Assembly: GCF_020519665.1 (NCBI RefSeq)
Contig: NZ_CP084703.1
Span: 1,302,001-1,366,000, forward strand
Length of the DNA stretch: 64,000 nt
Origin: Bacillus shivajii
Lineage (GTDB): Bacteria; Bacillota; Bacilli; Bacillales; Salisediminibacteriaceae
Direction of reading: 5' to 3'
Shown: positions 39,191 through 48,060 of the stretch, in pieces
How the letters are laid out: each line of letters opens with the position of its first letter
How positions within the stretch are numbered: the stretch's first letter is position 1
Notes under the pieces: generated by a model
What the model saw: only the letters and a program-made list of their open reading frames with translations
Databases searched by the model: none
Told to the model about the DNA's origin: nothing
Position numbers and translations under genes: made by a program

Positions 39191-40678
39191 ATGACAAATA
39201 AAGAGACGAAACGGTCACTTGTTCTTGCGGCTGTCATGCTGGCGATGTTTATGGCTGCAGTCGAAGGAACGATTGTGGCAACAGTTATGCCGAGTATCGT
39301 TTCTGACTTGGGCGGTTTTGCACTGTTCAGTTGGGTATTTTCGGCATATTTACTTATGCAAGTCGTGACAATTCCAATCTACGGAAAACTCTCTGATATT
39401 TTTGGGAGAAAACGAGTTTTTTCAATTGGAGTCACGATCTTTCTAATTGGTTCGATCATGTGTGGACTAGCACCTTCGATTGAATTTTTAATCATGAGTC
39501 GCTTTATTCAAGGTTTAGGTGCAGGAGCGGTCCAGCCAATCGCGACAACGATCATCGGTGATATTTACACGAAAGAAGAGAGGGGGAAAATACAAGGTTA
39601 CCTTGCAAGTGTATGGGGAGTTTCTTCAATTCTAGGACCAGTGCTCGGTGGAATTATCGTAGAGTTTATGCATTGGAAGTGGGTATTCTTCATCAACATC
39701 CCATTTGGACTTATTGCGATGGCAGGTGTATTCATTTACTTGCATGAACAAGTTGAAAAACGAGAATCATCTATTGATTACGCTGGATCTGGCATATTAC
39801 TAGTATGTGTCAGTGCTCTTATGGTGATTTTTATTCAAGGTGGAGTTCAATGGGACTGGGATTCACCACAAATTTTATCTTTATTTGCAGTCTTTGCTGT
39901 TTCACTTAGTTTATTTTTATGGCAAGAAACGAGAGCAGAAGACCCAGTCATGTCGCTTTCCATATGGAAGCATCGGCTCATTGCAATTGCAAATGTTGCC
40001 TCGCTAACATTAGGGGCAGTTCTCATTGGTGTTTCTAGTTATTTGCCGACATACGTGCAAATTGTTTTAGATCAACCTGCAATAATTGCTGGTTTTACGT
40101 TAACGATGATGAGCGTAGGCTGGCCAATATCTTCAACATTAGCAGGTAAGTGGGTTGTAAAAAAAGGATCAAGACAAACAGCGATGTTAGGGGCATTCAG
40201 CTTAATGATCGGTGCTAGTTTATTTCTAACACTACCTATCGTTCAACATCCAATATGGGCAGGGCTAGGATCGTTTTTTATCGGTGGAGGAATGGGTTTT
40301 ACGACAACGACATTTATTGTTAGTATTCAAAGCAGTGTTTCATGGAAAATGCGTGGCGTTGCAACGGCATCGAATATGTTTATGAGACTATTAGGAAGTG
40401 CGCTTGGCGTCGCACTTCTCGGCGGTGTTTTAAATAGTCGCATGCAACAATATTTAGAGGAAAACGGTGAAGGCATAAATATTACCCCCTCTTTAGATGT
40501 CGTCAATATGATGCTCGATCCCGTAGGTAGAGAGCAGTTTACGGATGTAGAAAGACAATTCATCCAAGAAGGGTTAACATTTTCATTAAACAGTGTGTAT
40601 ATCGGCGTCTTTATTTTTGCTGTAATAAGCTTTACCCTGATTTTTTCGATGCCAAAAACGAGTAAAGAAGTGAGTTAA
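39191..40678 (+). CDS. MFS drug exporter, DHA2 (EmrB/QacA) family
   Basis: A 495-residue transporter with about 14 membrane segments. Motif A-like GKLSDIFGRKRVF after helix 2 and motif C-like GVSSILGPVLGGII in helix 5 mark a proton-driven antiporter of the 14-TMS DHA2 family. VEGTIVATVMPSI in helix 1 carries the motif D1 region. The ATG at 39191 follows GGAGTGA; an earlier in-frame codon at 39164 lacks a site. No regulator is next to it. Substrate unknown. Its stop overlaps the stop of the opposing Nudix gene. Confidence 0.88.
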   Translation: MTNKETKRSLVLAAVMLAMFMAAVEGTIVATVMPSIVSDLGGFALFSWVFSAYLLMQVVTIPIYGKLSDIFGRKRVFSIGVTIFLIGSIMCGLAPSIEFLIMSRFIQGLGAGAVQPIATTIIGDIYTKEERGKIQGYLASVWGVSSILGPVLGGIIVEFMHWKWVFFINIPFGLIAMAGVFIYLHEQVEKRESSIDYAGSGILLVCVSALMVIFIQGGVQWDWDSPQILSLFAVFAVSLSLFLWQETRAEDPVMSLSIWKHRLIAIANVASLTLGAVLIGVSSYLPTYVQIVLDQPAIIAGFTLTMMSVGWPISSTLAGKWVVKKGSRQTAMLGAFSLMIGASLFLTLPIVQHPIWAGLGSFFIGGGMGFTTTTFIVSIQSSVSWKMRGVATASNMFMRLLGSALGVALLGGVLNSRMQQYLEENGEGINITPSLDVVNMMLDPVGREQFTDVERQFIQEGLTFSLNSVYIGVFIFAVISFTLIFSMPKTSKEVS

Positions 40679-41307
40679 TTGTTTTCTGATAACTCAATTT
40701 CTTCTAGAACATGAGTTAATATCCGAGCGGTTAAGCCCCAAATTGTATAGCCGTCGTATCCATAAAATTGTTCATTCACGACACCAGTTCGCCATTCGTA
40801 ATTTTCCCCGTTTGGAATGAGGTGGAAAGGGAACTCGTCTTCTGGTTTTACTTTTAAATACACGTGATGTTTTTTCGGCTCCATTTTTTTTAACGCAGAC
40901 AGCGGGACGGTGAAAATTTCTTTTACCTCATCTTGATTTATGTTAAATGACGCGTCTTCATCAAGAACACCAATGTATGGATAAAGAATAAGGCCAAATG
41001 CAGTAAGCATATAATCGAGTTCTCCGATGAGATGAACATTTGATTTTTTCACACCGAGCTCTTCACATAGCTCTCGAATAGCAGCGTCCTTTTCTGTAGG
41101 ATCGTCAGCATCAACTTTTCCACCTGGAAAACAGACGTCCCCTGGCTGGGGCACGTTTTGCGCTCTTACTTCAAAAAGAATGTGCCATTCTCCGTTCTTT
41201 TGAATAAACGGCACGAAAAGGGCGAAGCGCCGAAATTTCTCTATATCTAATATATTTGCTTTCCTTGTTTCAAAGTAATGACTCCAAGTTGGCTTTTTCG
41301 TTCCCAA
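40675..41307 (-). CDS. Nudix hydrolase, CoA pyrophosphatase-like
   Basis: A 210-residue Nudix enzyme. CFPGGKVDADDPTEKDAAIR then ELCEELGV is a Nudix box of the CoA/UPF0035 subgroup, which cleaves CoA and its derivatives to 3',5'-ADP and phosphopantetheine. The TTG at 41307 is chosen because AAAAGGAG lies 9 bases upstream; a GTG at 41328 lies before that site. It converges with the MFS gene and their stop codons overlap by 4 bases, with no terminator between. Confidence 0.85.
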   Translation of the reverse strand: MGTKKPTWSHYFETRKANILDIEKFRRFALFVPFIQKNGEWHILFEVRAQNVPQPGDVCFPGGKVDADDPTEKDAAIRELCEELGVKKSNVHLIGELDYMLTAFGLILYPYIGVLDEDASFNINQDEVKEIFTVPLSALKKMEPKKHHVYLKVKPEDEFPFHLIPNGENYEWRTGVVNEQFYGYDGYTIWGLTARILTHVLEEIELSENN

Positions 41308-41418
41308 AGTATGACAACTCCTTTTCACTCATTCATGTTAATGATAGCAAAACTACGTCATGTTTGGAAAATAAAGTGATTTTATAATAAATTCGTAAAA
41401 CAGACACAACAGATAGCA

Positions 41419-41447
41419 TTGTATTTATATTTATGACCAAATATAAT
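41419..41447 (+). promoter_or_regulatory. Promoter of the HPr-like gene
   Basis: TTGTAT at 41419-41424 and TATAAT at 41442-41447, spacing 17. Confidence 0.7.
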
Positions 41448-41472
41448 AAAAGGATAAAAGGGAGGGATCGTT

Positions 41473-41718
41473 ATGCAACTTACAGTAAAAAAGCCAATCT
41501 TTGCCGAATCAGCAAGCCAGTTTGTAAACAGCGCGAGCCAGTATTCTACGACGATTTTAATTAAAAAAGATCATTGGGTGGTTGATGCCAAAAGTTTGCT
41601 TGGCGTATTAGCGTTAGCTCTACAACCAGGTGAAAAAGTAGAAATTACTTTTGAGGGAGAAACAAGTGAAGCGTTTTTAGATGAAATTGTAGAGCTTGGA
41701 TTGTTTGACCGTTCATGA
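41473..41718 (+). CDS. HPr-like protein without the catalytic histidine
   Basis: An 81-residue protein of HPr fold and length. Where HPr has GIHARPAT this protein reads IFAESASQ, so the phosphorylated His15 is Phe and Arg17 is Glu; it cannot carry phosphate for sugar transport. The second site is kept: DAKSLLGVLALAL corresponds to the Ser46 region phosphorylated by HPr kinase. This resembles Crh, which also lost His15 and acts with CcpA, but it is not the usual Crh sequence. GGGAGGG precedes the ATG. It has its own promoter and terminator. Confidence 0.8.
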   Translation: MQLTVKKPIFAESASQFVNSASQYSTTILIKKDHWVVDAKSLLGVLALALQPGEKVEITFEGETSEAFLDEIVELGLFDRS

Positions 41719-41736
41719 ACAATATATAGTTAAAGC

Positions 41737-41768
41737 AACTGTCTTCCGTTGGAGGGCAGTTTTTTATT
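41737..41768 (+). terminator. Terminator of the HPr-like gene
   Basis: AACTGTCTTCC (41737-41747) pairs with GGAGGGCAGTT (41751-41761) using wobble pairs, then TTTTT. Confidence 0.78.
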
Positions 41769-41813
41769 CTGAATTGTAGTTTCCAGGGTGGAGTGTAAAT
41801 ACCAAAAGTGATG

Positions 41814-41852
41814 TACCAGGTAGGTTGATACCAGATTGGTCCATACCTGGTA
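41814..41852. repeat. Inverted repeat TACCAGGTA / TACCTGGTA
   Basis: Perfect 9-base arms at 41814-41822 and 41844-41852 around a 21-base spacer that contains another TACCAG. It may be a degenerate member of the CCAGGTG hairpin group. Confidence 0.6.
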
Positions 41853-41886
41853 GACCATACTTTACAAAAGCATTGGGTAACACTCA

Positions 41887-41932
41887 AAATAAAAAACTAG
41901 CTGAATAGACGACAATCGACGTAACCAGCTAG
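41887..41932 (-). terminator. Terminator of the S9 peptidase gene
   Basis: CTAGCTG (41897-41903) and CAGCTAG (41926-41932) pair; on the minus strand the stem is followed by TTTTTTA. Confidence 0.7.
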
Positions 41933-41942
41933 CATAAAAAAA

Positions 41943-43934
41943 CTATTGTTTTAAATATTTATCAAACCAGTTCGTTAACTCTTCCAGTCTTGCATAACGC
42001 AAGTATGGAGGGCCGCTTCGTGATAACTCGTGATTCGCGTTCGGGAAACGGACGAAGCGAGTTTCTTTATCTTGTTGCTTAAGTGCGATGTACAATTGCT
42101 CGGCTTGTTCAACCGGACAACGGTAATCTTTTTCCCCGTGTAAAATAAGAAGAGGTGTTTCGATATTTTGAACATATTTTAACGGAGAGTGTTTCCATAG
42201 TTTTTCTGGATCTTGTAAAAATGTTGCGCCAATTTCCCACTCTGTAAAGAAATAGCCGATATCACTTACTCCGTAGAAGCTAATCCAGTTTGAAATACAA
42301 CGTAACGTTGCTGCCGCTTTAAATTTGTTCGTATGAGAGACAATCCAGTTTGTCATAAACCCACCATAACTACCTCCAGTTACACCGAGGCGGTCTTCAT
42401 CAATGAACTCATAACGGTCAATTGCTGCATCAACGAAACTCATAATATCCTCATAATCTTTTCCACCGTAATCACCTCGGCACGCATCAACAAAATGTTG
42501 ACCGTAGCCGTGGCCACCACGTGGATTCGAATAAATGACGACATAGCCTTGAGCTGCTAATAATTGCATTTCATGGAAAAATGTATTGGCATACATAGCA
42601 TGAGGTCCACCATGAATTTCAAGGATTGTCGGATATTTTTTTCCTTCCTCAAAATTATAAGGCTTTAATACCCAACCGTGAATATCCCAACCATCAGATG
42701 CTTTACACCAAAATTCTTCCGGTTCTTGAACGTGAACGTCTTCAACCCAAGAATCATTCACATTTGTTAGTTGTTTTACTTCATTATTTTCAAGTGTTAG
42801 TAAGTATAGCTCTCCTGGATTAGTAGGAGTGCTTACGCCAAGCACAACAATGTTTTTCTCTGTATTCACATTGTAACCGAAAACTTGGTGTGTTCCTGTA
42901 AAGCGTTCCTCAACGGTACCATCTCGTTTTACAGAGTAAAAGTTTGTTGAACCGTTTGTACTTGCTGTCACATAAATTTCTTGACCATCTTTAGACCAAA
43001 CAGGGCCTGGGTTCGGGTGTCCGGAGCGAACATCACCAATTGCTGCATCTGTGATGTGAATATCCCAGTCTTTCGTTAAGCATTCTCTTGACTGGTCTTT
43101 AAGGTTTTGAATCCACAATTTGTTATGTGTCGCACCAGAATACTCTTTTTCATGACCGTAATAAGCGATATTTTCACCGTCTGGTGAGAAGACCCCGAAC
43201 GTAAAGACACCTTTACTATTTGTGATTTTTTCCGACGTTCCTGTTTCGAAATCATGTACGTAAATATCCGAGATGATTTCGTGATCACCTTGTTTGTTTG
43301 AAAAGTAGGCGATGGATTGACTGTCAGGAGACCAGCTTGAAGGTTCATGATCGAATTCATCGTCTGTTAAAAATTGAATGTCATCGTCTGCTACATTGTA
43401 TACTGCAAGCTGTTTATTTTTCTTGTCGAGAAAACCAGCAGCGTCTGATTTATATTTTAATCGTTCTACAACAAGTGGTTCCGGTTTATCGTCTTTTTTC
43501 TCGGACGATTTTGCTTCATCATTAGGTTTTTTCCCTTTTTCAAACGAAGTTGTAAATAGAATCTTGTTGCTGTCCGGAGACCAAATGGGCTGAGACGCGC
43601 CGTTTTCAAGTTCGGTAATCGGCTTTGCTTCACCACCAGCTAATGATAGTAAGTAAAGTTGAGGCTTTGTTTTTTCTTTCATAGAAACAAAGACAAGGTG
43701 TTTTCCGTCTGGAGAAAAACGAGGATTGGCGACTCGTCCTTTGCCGAATGTCCACTGTGAAGCTGGTTCAGGGCTGTCAACTTGCTTAACAAATAAGTGT
43801 GACGTATACTCGTCTTCCCCATTAATGAATTGGCGAACGTAAGATACTTTCGTTCCATCAGGTGAAAGTTGTGGTTCATTTAAAACGTTAATCTCTTTCA
43901 AGTCTTCGATCGTGATTGCACGTTTATCTTTCAT
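41943..43934 (-). CDS. S9-family serine peptidase (acylaminoacyl-peptidase/YuxL-like)
   Basis: A 663-residue protein. Residues 1-400 form a beta-propeller with WD-like repeats (SPDGKHLVFVS, WSPDSNKILFTT). The C-terminal alpha/beta-hydrolase domain has GGSYGGFMTNWI (nucleophile serine), LLILHGEKDYRCPVEQ (aspartate) and FPNANHELSRSG (histidine). It should hydrolyse short peptides in the cytoplasm; there is no signal peptide. The ATG follows AAGGGGGAG by about 8 bases. It is transcribed divergently from the LacI-type regulator. Confidence 0.92.
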   Translation of the reverse strand: MKDKRAITIEDLKEINVLNEPQLSPDGTKVSYVRQFINGEDEYTSHLFVKQVDSPEPASQWTFGKGRVANPRFSPDGKHLVFVSMKEKTKPQLYLLSLAGGEAKPITELENGASQPIWSPDSNKILFTTSFEKGKKPNDEAKSSEKKDDKPEPLVVERLKYKSDAAGFLDKKNKQLAVYNVADDDIQFLTDDEFDHEPSSWSPDSQSIAYFSNKQGDHEIISDIYVHDFETGTSEKITNSKGVFTFGVFSPDGENIAYYGHEKEYSGATHNKLWIQNLKDQSRECLTKDWDIHITDAAIGDVRSGHPNPGPVWSKDGQEIYVTASTNGSTNFYSVKRDGTVEERFTGTHQVFGYNVNTEKNIVVLGVSTPTNPGELYLLTLENNEVKQLTNVNDSWVEDVHVQEPEEFWCKASDGWDIHGWVLKPYNFEEGKKYPTILEIHGGPHAMYANTFFHEMQLLAAQGYVVIYSNPRGGHGYGQHFVDACRGDYGGKDYEDIMSFVDAAIDRYEFIDEDRLGVTGGSYGGFMTNWIVSHTNKFKAAATLRCISNWISFYGVSDIGYFFTEWEIGATFLQDPEKLWKHSPLKYVQNIETPLLILHGEKDYRCPVEQAEQLYIALKQQDKETRFVRFPNANHELSRSGPPYLRYARLEELTNWFDKYLKQ

Positions 43935-44035
43935 ATGTCATTCTCCCCCTTATGTATTGACTCTACATATTTAAAATATCTGAACCTTCAATTAATTTTA
44001 ACAGAAAACTTCGAAGTTCGAAATAAAAAGATGAT

Positions 44036-44049
44036 TGAAAACGCTTTTT
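44036..44049 (+). promoter_or_regulatory. cre-like site before the LacI/glucosidase operon
   Basis: TGAAAACGCTTTTT matches the CcpA consensus TGWAARCGYTWNCW at 13 of 14 positions and overlaps TTGAAA (44035-44040), a possible -35. Carbon catabolite repression of the glucosidase operon would make sense. Confidence 0.55.
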
Positions 44050-44070
44050 TTCTATGATAACTTTAGAAGA

Positions 44071-44082
44071 GTAAACGTTTAC
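44071..44082 (+). promoter_or_regulatory. LacI-type operator
   Basis: GTAAACGTTTAC is a perfect 12-base palindrome with the central CG typical of LacI-family operators, 18 bases before the regulator start. Probably an autoregulatory site of the protein encoded at 44100. A second palindrome, AACTTCGAAGTT at 44007-44018, also lies in this divergent region. Confidence 0.7.
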
Positions 44083-44099
44083 GTAAAGGTGGACAATTT

Positions 44100-45101
44100 A
44101 TGTCGATTACCATTAAAGACGTTGCGAAGAAAGCAGGAGTCTCAATCGCGACGGTTTCTAGAATTATTAACGAACAATCTGGTTACTCTCAAAGAACGAA
44201 AGACAAAGTGGTACGTGTGATTGAAGATTTAGGCTATACCCCAAACGCACTAGCTAGAGGGTTAGTAGGAAAGGAAACGAAAACGATTGGGGTTCTTCTT
44301 CCGAAAGTGTCTGGTTTATATGCTTCGAGGTTGCTTGAAGGGATTGAACGACGAGCGAATGCGGAAAATTACAGTGTGTTAGTTTGTCATTTAAACTCAT
44401 CTGATTCACGTGCTGTCGATGACTTGCAAGTGTTAAAAGAAAAGCAAGTCGATGGGATCATTTATGCAAGTGAAGAAATGTCAACCGAACAAGGGAATAT
44501 GCTTCAAACATTTATGTGTCCGGTCATTTTAGTTTCTACAAAATCGATGCGATTTTCTTTTCCTTATATAAAAGTCGATGATGTACAAGCTGCCTATGAT
44601 GGAACGGCATATTTAATCGGGCAAGGACATAAGGAGATAGCCCTTGTGAGTGGTAGTGCAGACGACCCAATTGCAGGAAAACCAAGGATAGATGGTTTTA
44701 TGCAAGCGATGAAGGACCACGATATTGAGGTGAATCCTGATTTAATTGAATATGGGAACTTTCGTTTTGAGTCGGGAAAAAGATGTATGGAAAAGTTAAT
44801 GCAAAAACGTAAACGTTTTAGTGCTGTATTTGCAACAAGTGATGAAATGGCAATAGGTGTTTTATCTGTCGCTTATGAAAAAGGGATTCGCATTCCTCAT
44901 GACTTGTCTGTAATAGGGTATGACAATACGCAAGCAGCTGAAATGGCAATACCGCCTTTAACAACCGTTTCACAACCGCTCATGGATATGGGAGAACGCG
45001 CCGTTGATATGATGATTCAACAAAGAAAGCAACAGGAAACCGTGTCGAACTTTATTATTTCACACAATATATACAAGAGACAAACAGTTCGTACATTATA
45101 G
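44100..45101 (+). CDS. LacI-family transcriptional regulator (MalR-like)
   Basis: A 333-residue repressor. The N-terminal HTH ITIKDVAKKAGVSIATVSRI and hinge TPNALARGLVGK are classic LacI; residues 60-330 form the periplasmic-binding-protein-like sensor domain. It should bind the palindrome at 44071 and respond to a sugar handled by the glucosidase that follows 24 bases later, probably a maltose-type oligosaccharide. AAAGGTGG precedes the ATG. The inducer is inferred from context only. Confidence 0.9.
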   Translation: MSITIKDVAKKAGVSIATVSRIINEQSGYSQRTKDKVVRVIEDLGYTPNALARGLVGKETKTIGVLLPKVSGLYASRLLEGIERRANAENYSVLVCHLNSSDSRAVDDLQVLKEKQVDGIIYASEEMSTEQGNMLQTFMCPVILVSTKSMRFSFPYIKVDDVQAAYDGTAYLIGQGHKEIALVSGSADDPIAGKPRIDGFMQAMKDHDIEVNPDLIEYGNFRFESGKRCMEKLMQKRKRFSAVFATSDEMAIGVLSVAYEKGIRIPHDLSVIGYDNTQAAEMAIPPLTTVSQPLMDMGERAVDMMIQQRKQQETVSNFIISHNIYKRQTVRTL

Positions 45102-45125
45102 AAATAAATCAAGGAGGAATCAAAA

Positions 45126-46814
45126 ATGCAACAATCAAAACAATGGTGGAAAGAAAGTGTCGTATATCAAATTTATCCACGAAGTTTTAATGATAGTAAT
45201 GGGGACGGAATTGGGGATTTGCAAGGGATTATTGAAAAGCTAGATTATTTAAAAAAACTTGGCATTGATGTGATTTGGTTATCGCCTGTATATAAATCAC
45301 CAAATGATGATAACGGCTACGACATTAGCGACTATCAAGACATTATGGATGAGTTCGGAACAATGGCCGACTGGGAAGAACTTTTAAAGGAAGTTCACAA
45401 CCGTGGTATGAAGTTAATTATGGATCTTGTTGTGAATCACTCATCTGATGAACATGCCTGGTTTGCGGAATCAAGAAAATCAAAAGACAATAAATATCGT
45501 GATTATTATATTTGGCATCCTGGAAAAGAAGACGGCTCCGAGCCAAACAACTGGGAATCTGCATTTAGCGGATCAGCTTGGCAATATGATGAACTGACAG
45601 GAGAATACTACTTACATCTATTCTCAAAAAAGCAGCCTGACTTAAATTGGGAAAATCCTACGCTTCGTCAAGAAGTTTACGATATGATGCGTTGGTGGCT
45701 AGATAAGGGAATTGACGGATTTCGAATGGATGTTATTAACTTTATTTCAAAAGAACCAGGTCTACCAGATGCTCCAAATCCGCATGGGAAAAAGTATGTT
45801 TCAGGCGGAGAGTATTTTATGAATGGACCGAGAATTCATGAATTTTTACATGAAATGTATGGTAAGGCATTAAAGGATTACGAAGTAATGACTGTAGGAG
45901 AAATGCCTGGTGTTGATCCAGAAGAAGCCGTGAAGTATACAAATGAGACCCGCGAAGAGTTGAATATGGTATTCCAGTTTGAGCATGTTGACCTCGATTC
46001 AGGTCCAGGAGGAAAATGGGATTTACGTCCGTTAAAGCTAAGCGACTTGCGTAATAATTTAACGAAGTGGCAAAAAGCGTTAGAAAATGAAGGTTGGAAT
46101 AGCTTGTATATGAATAACCATGACCAACCTCGAATGGTATCTCGATTTGGGAATGACAGAGAATATCGTTTAGAGTCTGCAAAAATGCTTGCAACGTTAC
46201 TTCATATGATGAAAGGGACGCCTTATGTTTATCAAGGTGAAGAGATAGGGATGACGAATGTGTGCTTTGATTCAATTGAAGAGTATGAAGATATCGAAAC
46301 TTTAAATATGTATAAAGAAAAGCGTGCAGAAGGTGTATCACATGAAGAAATTATGAAAAGTATTTATGTGAAAGGTCGAGACAATGCAAGAACGCCTGTA
46401 CAGTGGGATGACACTGACCATGCCGGTTTTACAACAGGTACACCATGGCTTAAAGTAAATCCGAATTATAAAGACATTAATGCGGAAAAAGCACTTGAAG
46501 ATCCAAACTCGATTTTCTATTATTATCAAAAGTTAATCGATCTCCGTCATAACAATGATATTGTTGTCTATGGAAGCTTTGATTTACTTCTATATAATCA
46601 TGAAGAGATTTTCGCATATAAACGTGAACTAGGTGACGAAACGCTGCTTGTGTACTGTAATTTCTACGGGAATGAACCAACAGTTGATTTGCCTGTAGAA
46701 GTAAAAGGGCAAGAACGTGAATTGTTTATCTGTAATTATGACATTCAAGACGTTCATGCAGACACATTTACATTAAAACCATACGAAGCGCGAGTTTATC
46801 GTATTAAGCATTAA
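45126..46814 (+). CDS. malL: GH13 oligo-1,6-glucosidase / alpha-glucosidase
   Basis: A 562-residue cytoplasmic GH13 enzyme. DLVVNHSSDEH is conserved region I, GFRMDVINF region II with the nucleophile aspartate, EMPGV region III with the acid/base glutamate, and NNHDQPR region IV. The residue after the nucleophile is valine, which in this subfamily goes with activity on alpha-1,6 bonds (isomaltose type). AAGGAGG precedes the ATG. It forms an operon with the LacI-type regulator; no transporter is linked. Confidence 0.92.
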   Translation: MQQSKQWWKESVVYQIYPRSFNDSNGDGIGDLQGIIEKLDYLKKLGIDVIWLSPVYKSPNDDNGYDISDYQDIMDEFGTMADWEELLKEVHNRGMKLIMDLVVNHSSDEHAWFAESRKSKDNKYRDYYIWHPGKEDGSEPNNWESAFSGSAWQYDELTGEYYLHLFSKKQPDLNWENPTLRQEVYDMMRWWLDKGIDGFRMDVINFISKEPGLPDAPNPHGKKYVSGGEYFMNGPRIHEFLHEMYGKALKDYEVMTVGEMPGVDPEEAVKYTNETREELNMVFQFEHVDLDSGPGGKWDLRPLKLSDLRNNLTKWQKALENEGWNSLYMNNHDQPRMVSRFGNDREYRLESAKMLATLLHMMKGTPYVYQGEEIGMTNVCFDSIEEYEDIETLNMYKEKRAEGVSHEEIMKSIYVKGRDNARTPVQWDDTDHAGFTTGTPWLKVNPNYKDINAEKALEDPNSIFYYYQKLIDLRHNNDIVVYGSFDLLLYNHEEIFAYKRELGDETLLVYCNFYGNEPTVDLPVEVKGQERELFICNYDIQDVHADTFTLKPYEARVYRIKH

Positions 46815-46821
46815 AGTGAAA

Positions 46822-46858
46822 AAAGCCTGCATCTACCGAATTGATGCAGGCTTTATTT
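46822..46858 (+). terminator. Terminator of the glucosidase operon
   Basis: AAAGCCTGCATC (46822-46833) pairs perfectly with GATGCAGGCTTT (46843-46854), then ATTT. Confidence 0.88.
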
Positions 46859-46902
46859 AGTTAATTAAATTCTAAGTAGAATGATACAACCACCTTTTTT
46901 TT

Positions 46903-46921
46903 CCAAGTGGCAGGCACTTGG
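46903..46921. repeat. Short hairpin, CCAGGTG-core family
   Basis: CCAAGTG and CACTTGG form a 7-bp stem around GCAGG. It differs from the family core mainly by G to A changes matched on the other arm. Confidence 0.65.
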
Positions 46922-47012
46922 GATATTTTGTATATATTTTAGCGTGTTTTACATGATGTTGTGACGGGAATTGGAAGAATGAGACGATCATCTATAAGAA
47001 AGGATGGTTCTT

Positions 47013-47771
47013 ATGCTTCTCCATTATGACCATTGGCTAAGTTCATTTCATGTAATTGGAAATGATGAGGAATTTGGAACAGTGCATGACGTTTATTTTG
47101 ATGAAGACCATTGGACCGTTCGTTATCTTGTTGTAAAGGCAGGCACTTGGTTCACAGGAGAAAAGCTGTTTTTATCTCCAGCTTCGATCACAAATATTGA
47201 TATGAAAGAAGAGAAGATTTATGTAAATATCTCGAAAGAACAAGCAAAGGATGCACCGCAAATCAATGAACAACCAGTAACAAGGAAATCTGAACGAGAA
47301 TTTAGCTTATATTATAGCCTTGGTCCATATTGGCTTGGTTCAAGTTTGTGGGGGAACGCGATTGCTGCACGGGAACTTGCGAAATATGAACCAGAACCAG
47401 TACAAATTGACGATGTTGTTAGTAAAGAGGACTATCGCCCTTACGTTCATCGTGCAGAGGAAATCATCGGTTATGAGTTATCAGCAAGAGGAGATTCATT
47501 TGGGAAAATTGAAGATCTTCTAATAGAAGAAGATTCTTATAAAATTCGTTATTTCGTTTGTGACACGAAGAAAATTTTACCAGGTAAGAAAATACTCATT
47601 TCGACAGATTGGATCACTAACATTGATTGGACGAGCAAGCAAATTCACATCAATGTTGAACGTGAAGAAGTAGAGAACGCTCCAGAATATTTAAAGGAAC
47701 CACCCCTTACAAGAGATATGGAAGAGGAACTTTTTATGCATTACGGTAAAAAGGGATATTGGAAATCTTAG
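47013..47771 (+). CDS. Two-domain PRC-barrel protein
   Basis: A 252-residue protein with two PRC-barrel domains: residues 1-75 (FGTVHDVYFDEDHWTVRYLV) and about 145-230 (FGKIEDLLIEEDSYKIRYFV). Between them is a linker containing a short hydrophobic segment. Such proteins are common in Bacillaceae and halophiles; function is unknown. The ATG at 47013 is 8 bases after AAAGGA; an ATG at 47004 overlaps that site. It ends at the large hairpin at 47801. Confidence 0.8.
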   Translation: MLLHYDHWLSSFHVIGNDEEFGTVHDVYFDEDHWTVRYLVVKAGTWFTGEKLFLSPASITNIDMKEEKIYVNISKEQAKDAPQINEQPVTRKSEREFSLYYSLGPYWLGSSLWGNAIAARELAKYEPEPVQIDDVVSKEDYRPYVHRAEEIIGYELSARGDSFGKIEDLLIEEDSYKIRYFVCDTKKILPGKKILISTDWITNIDWTSKQIHINVEREEVENAPEYLKEPPLTRDMEEELFMHYGKKGYWKS

Positions 47772-47800
47772 ATATTAGACTTCGATCATAGAATGAACAA

Positions 47801-47854
47801 AAAACCCATAATTATCCAGGTTGCTGGCACCTGGATAATTATGGGTTTTGTTTT
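47801..47854 (+). terminator. Long palindrome (CCAGGTG-core family) acting as terminator
   Basis: AAAACCCATAATTATCCAGG (47801-47820) pairs perfectly over 20 bases with CCTGGATAATTATGGGTTTT (47830-47849); the loop is TTGCTGGCA. The inner part is the family core and T-rich sequence follows, so it can end transcription of the PRC gene. Confidence 0.85.
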
Positions 47855-47904
47855 TGTATAATTTTCGCATAAAAAAACTCTTTACTTTTTTAAACTGAAT
47901 TTTG

Positions 47905-47910
47905 TATAAT
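47905..47910 (+). promoter_or_regulatory. Possible -10 of the metal-binding lipoprotein gene
   Basis: TATAAT with TTTACT about 18 bases upstream (47881-47886). No MntR or Zur box is recognised. Confidence 0.45.
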
Positions 47911-48060
47911 GCAATTAGTAACTCAAAAGTTTCTCTTGTGCAACTTTTATAGCTAGGACAAAAACATTATCGCTTGACTAACTTATTTTGTAGTATGCAC
48001 ACATTTTTGGGGAACTCATATATTACGAAAGCAAAGAAAAAAAGGAAGTGGAGGAGAAGG

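Noticed and set aside
47974-48060. Upstream in-frame start for the metal-binding lipoprotein
   Set aside because: It would add 29 residues before the signal peptide and has no RBS.
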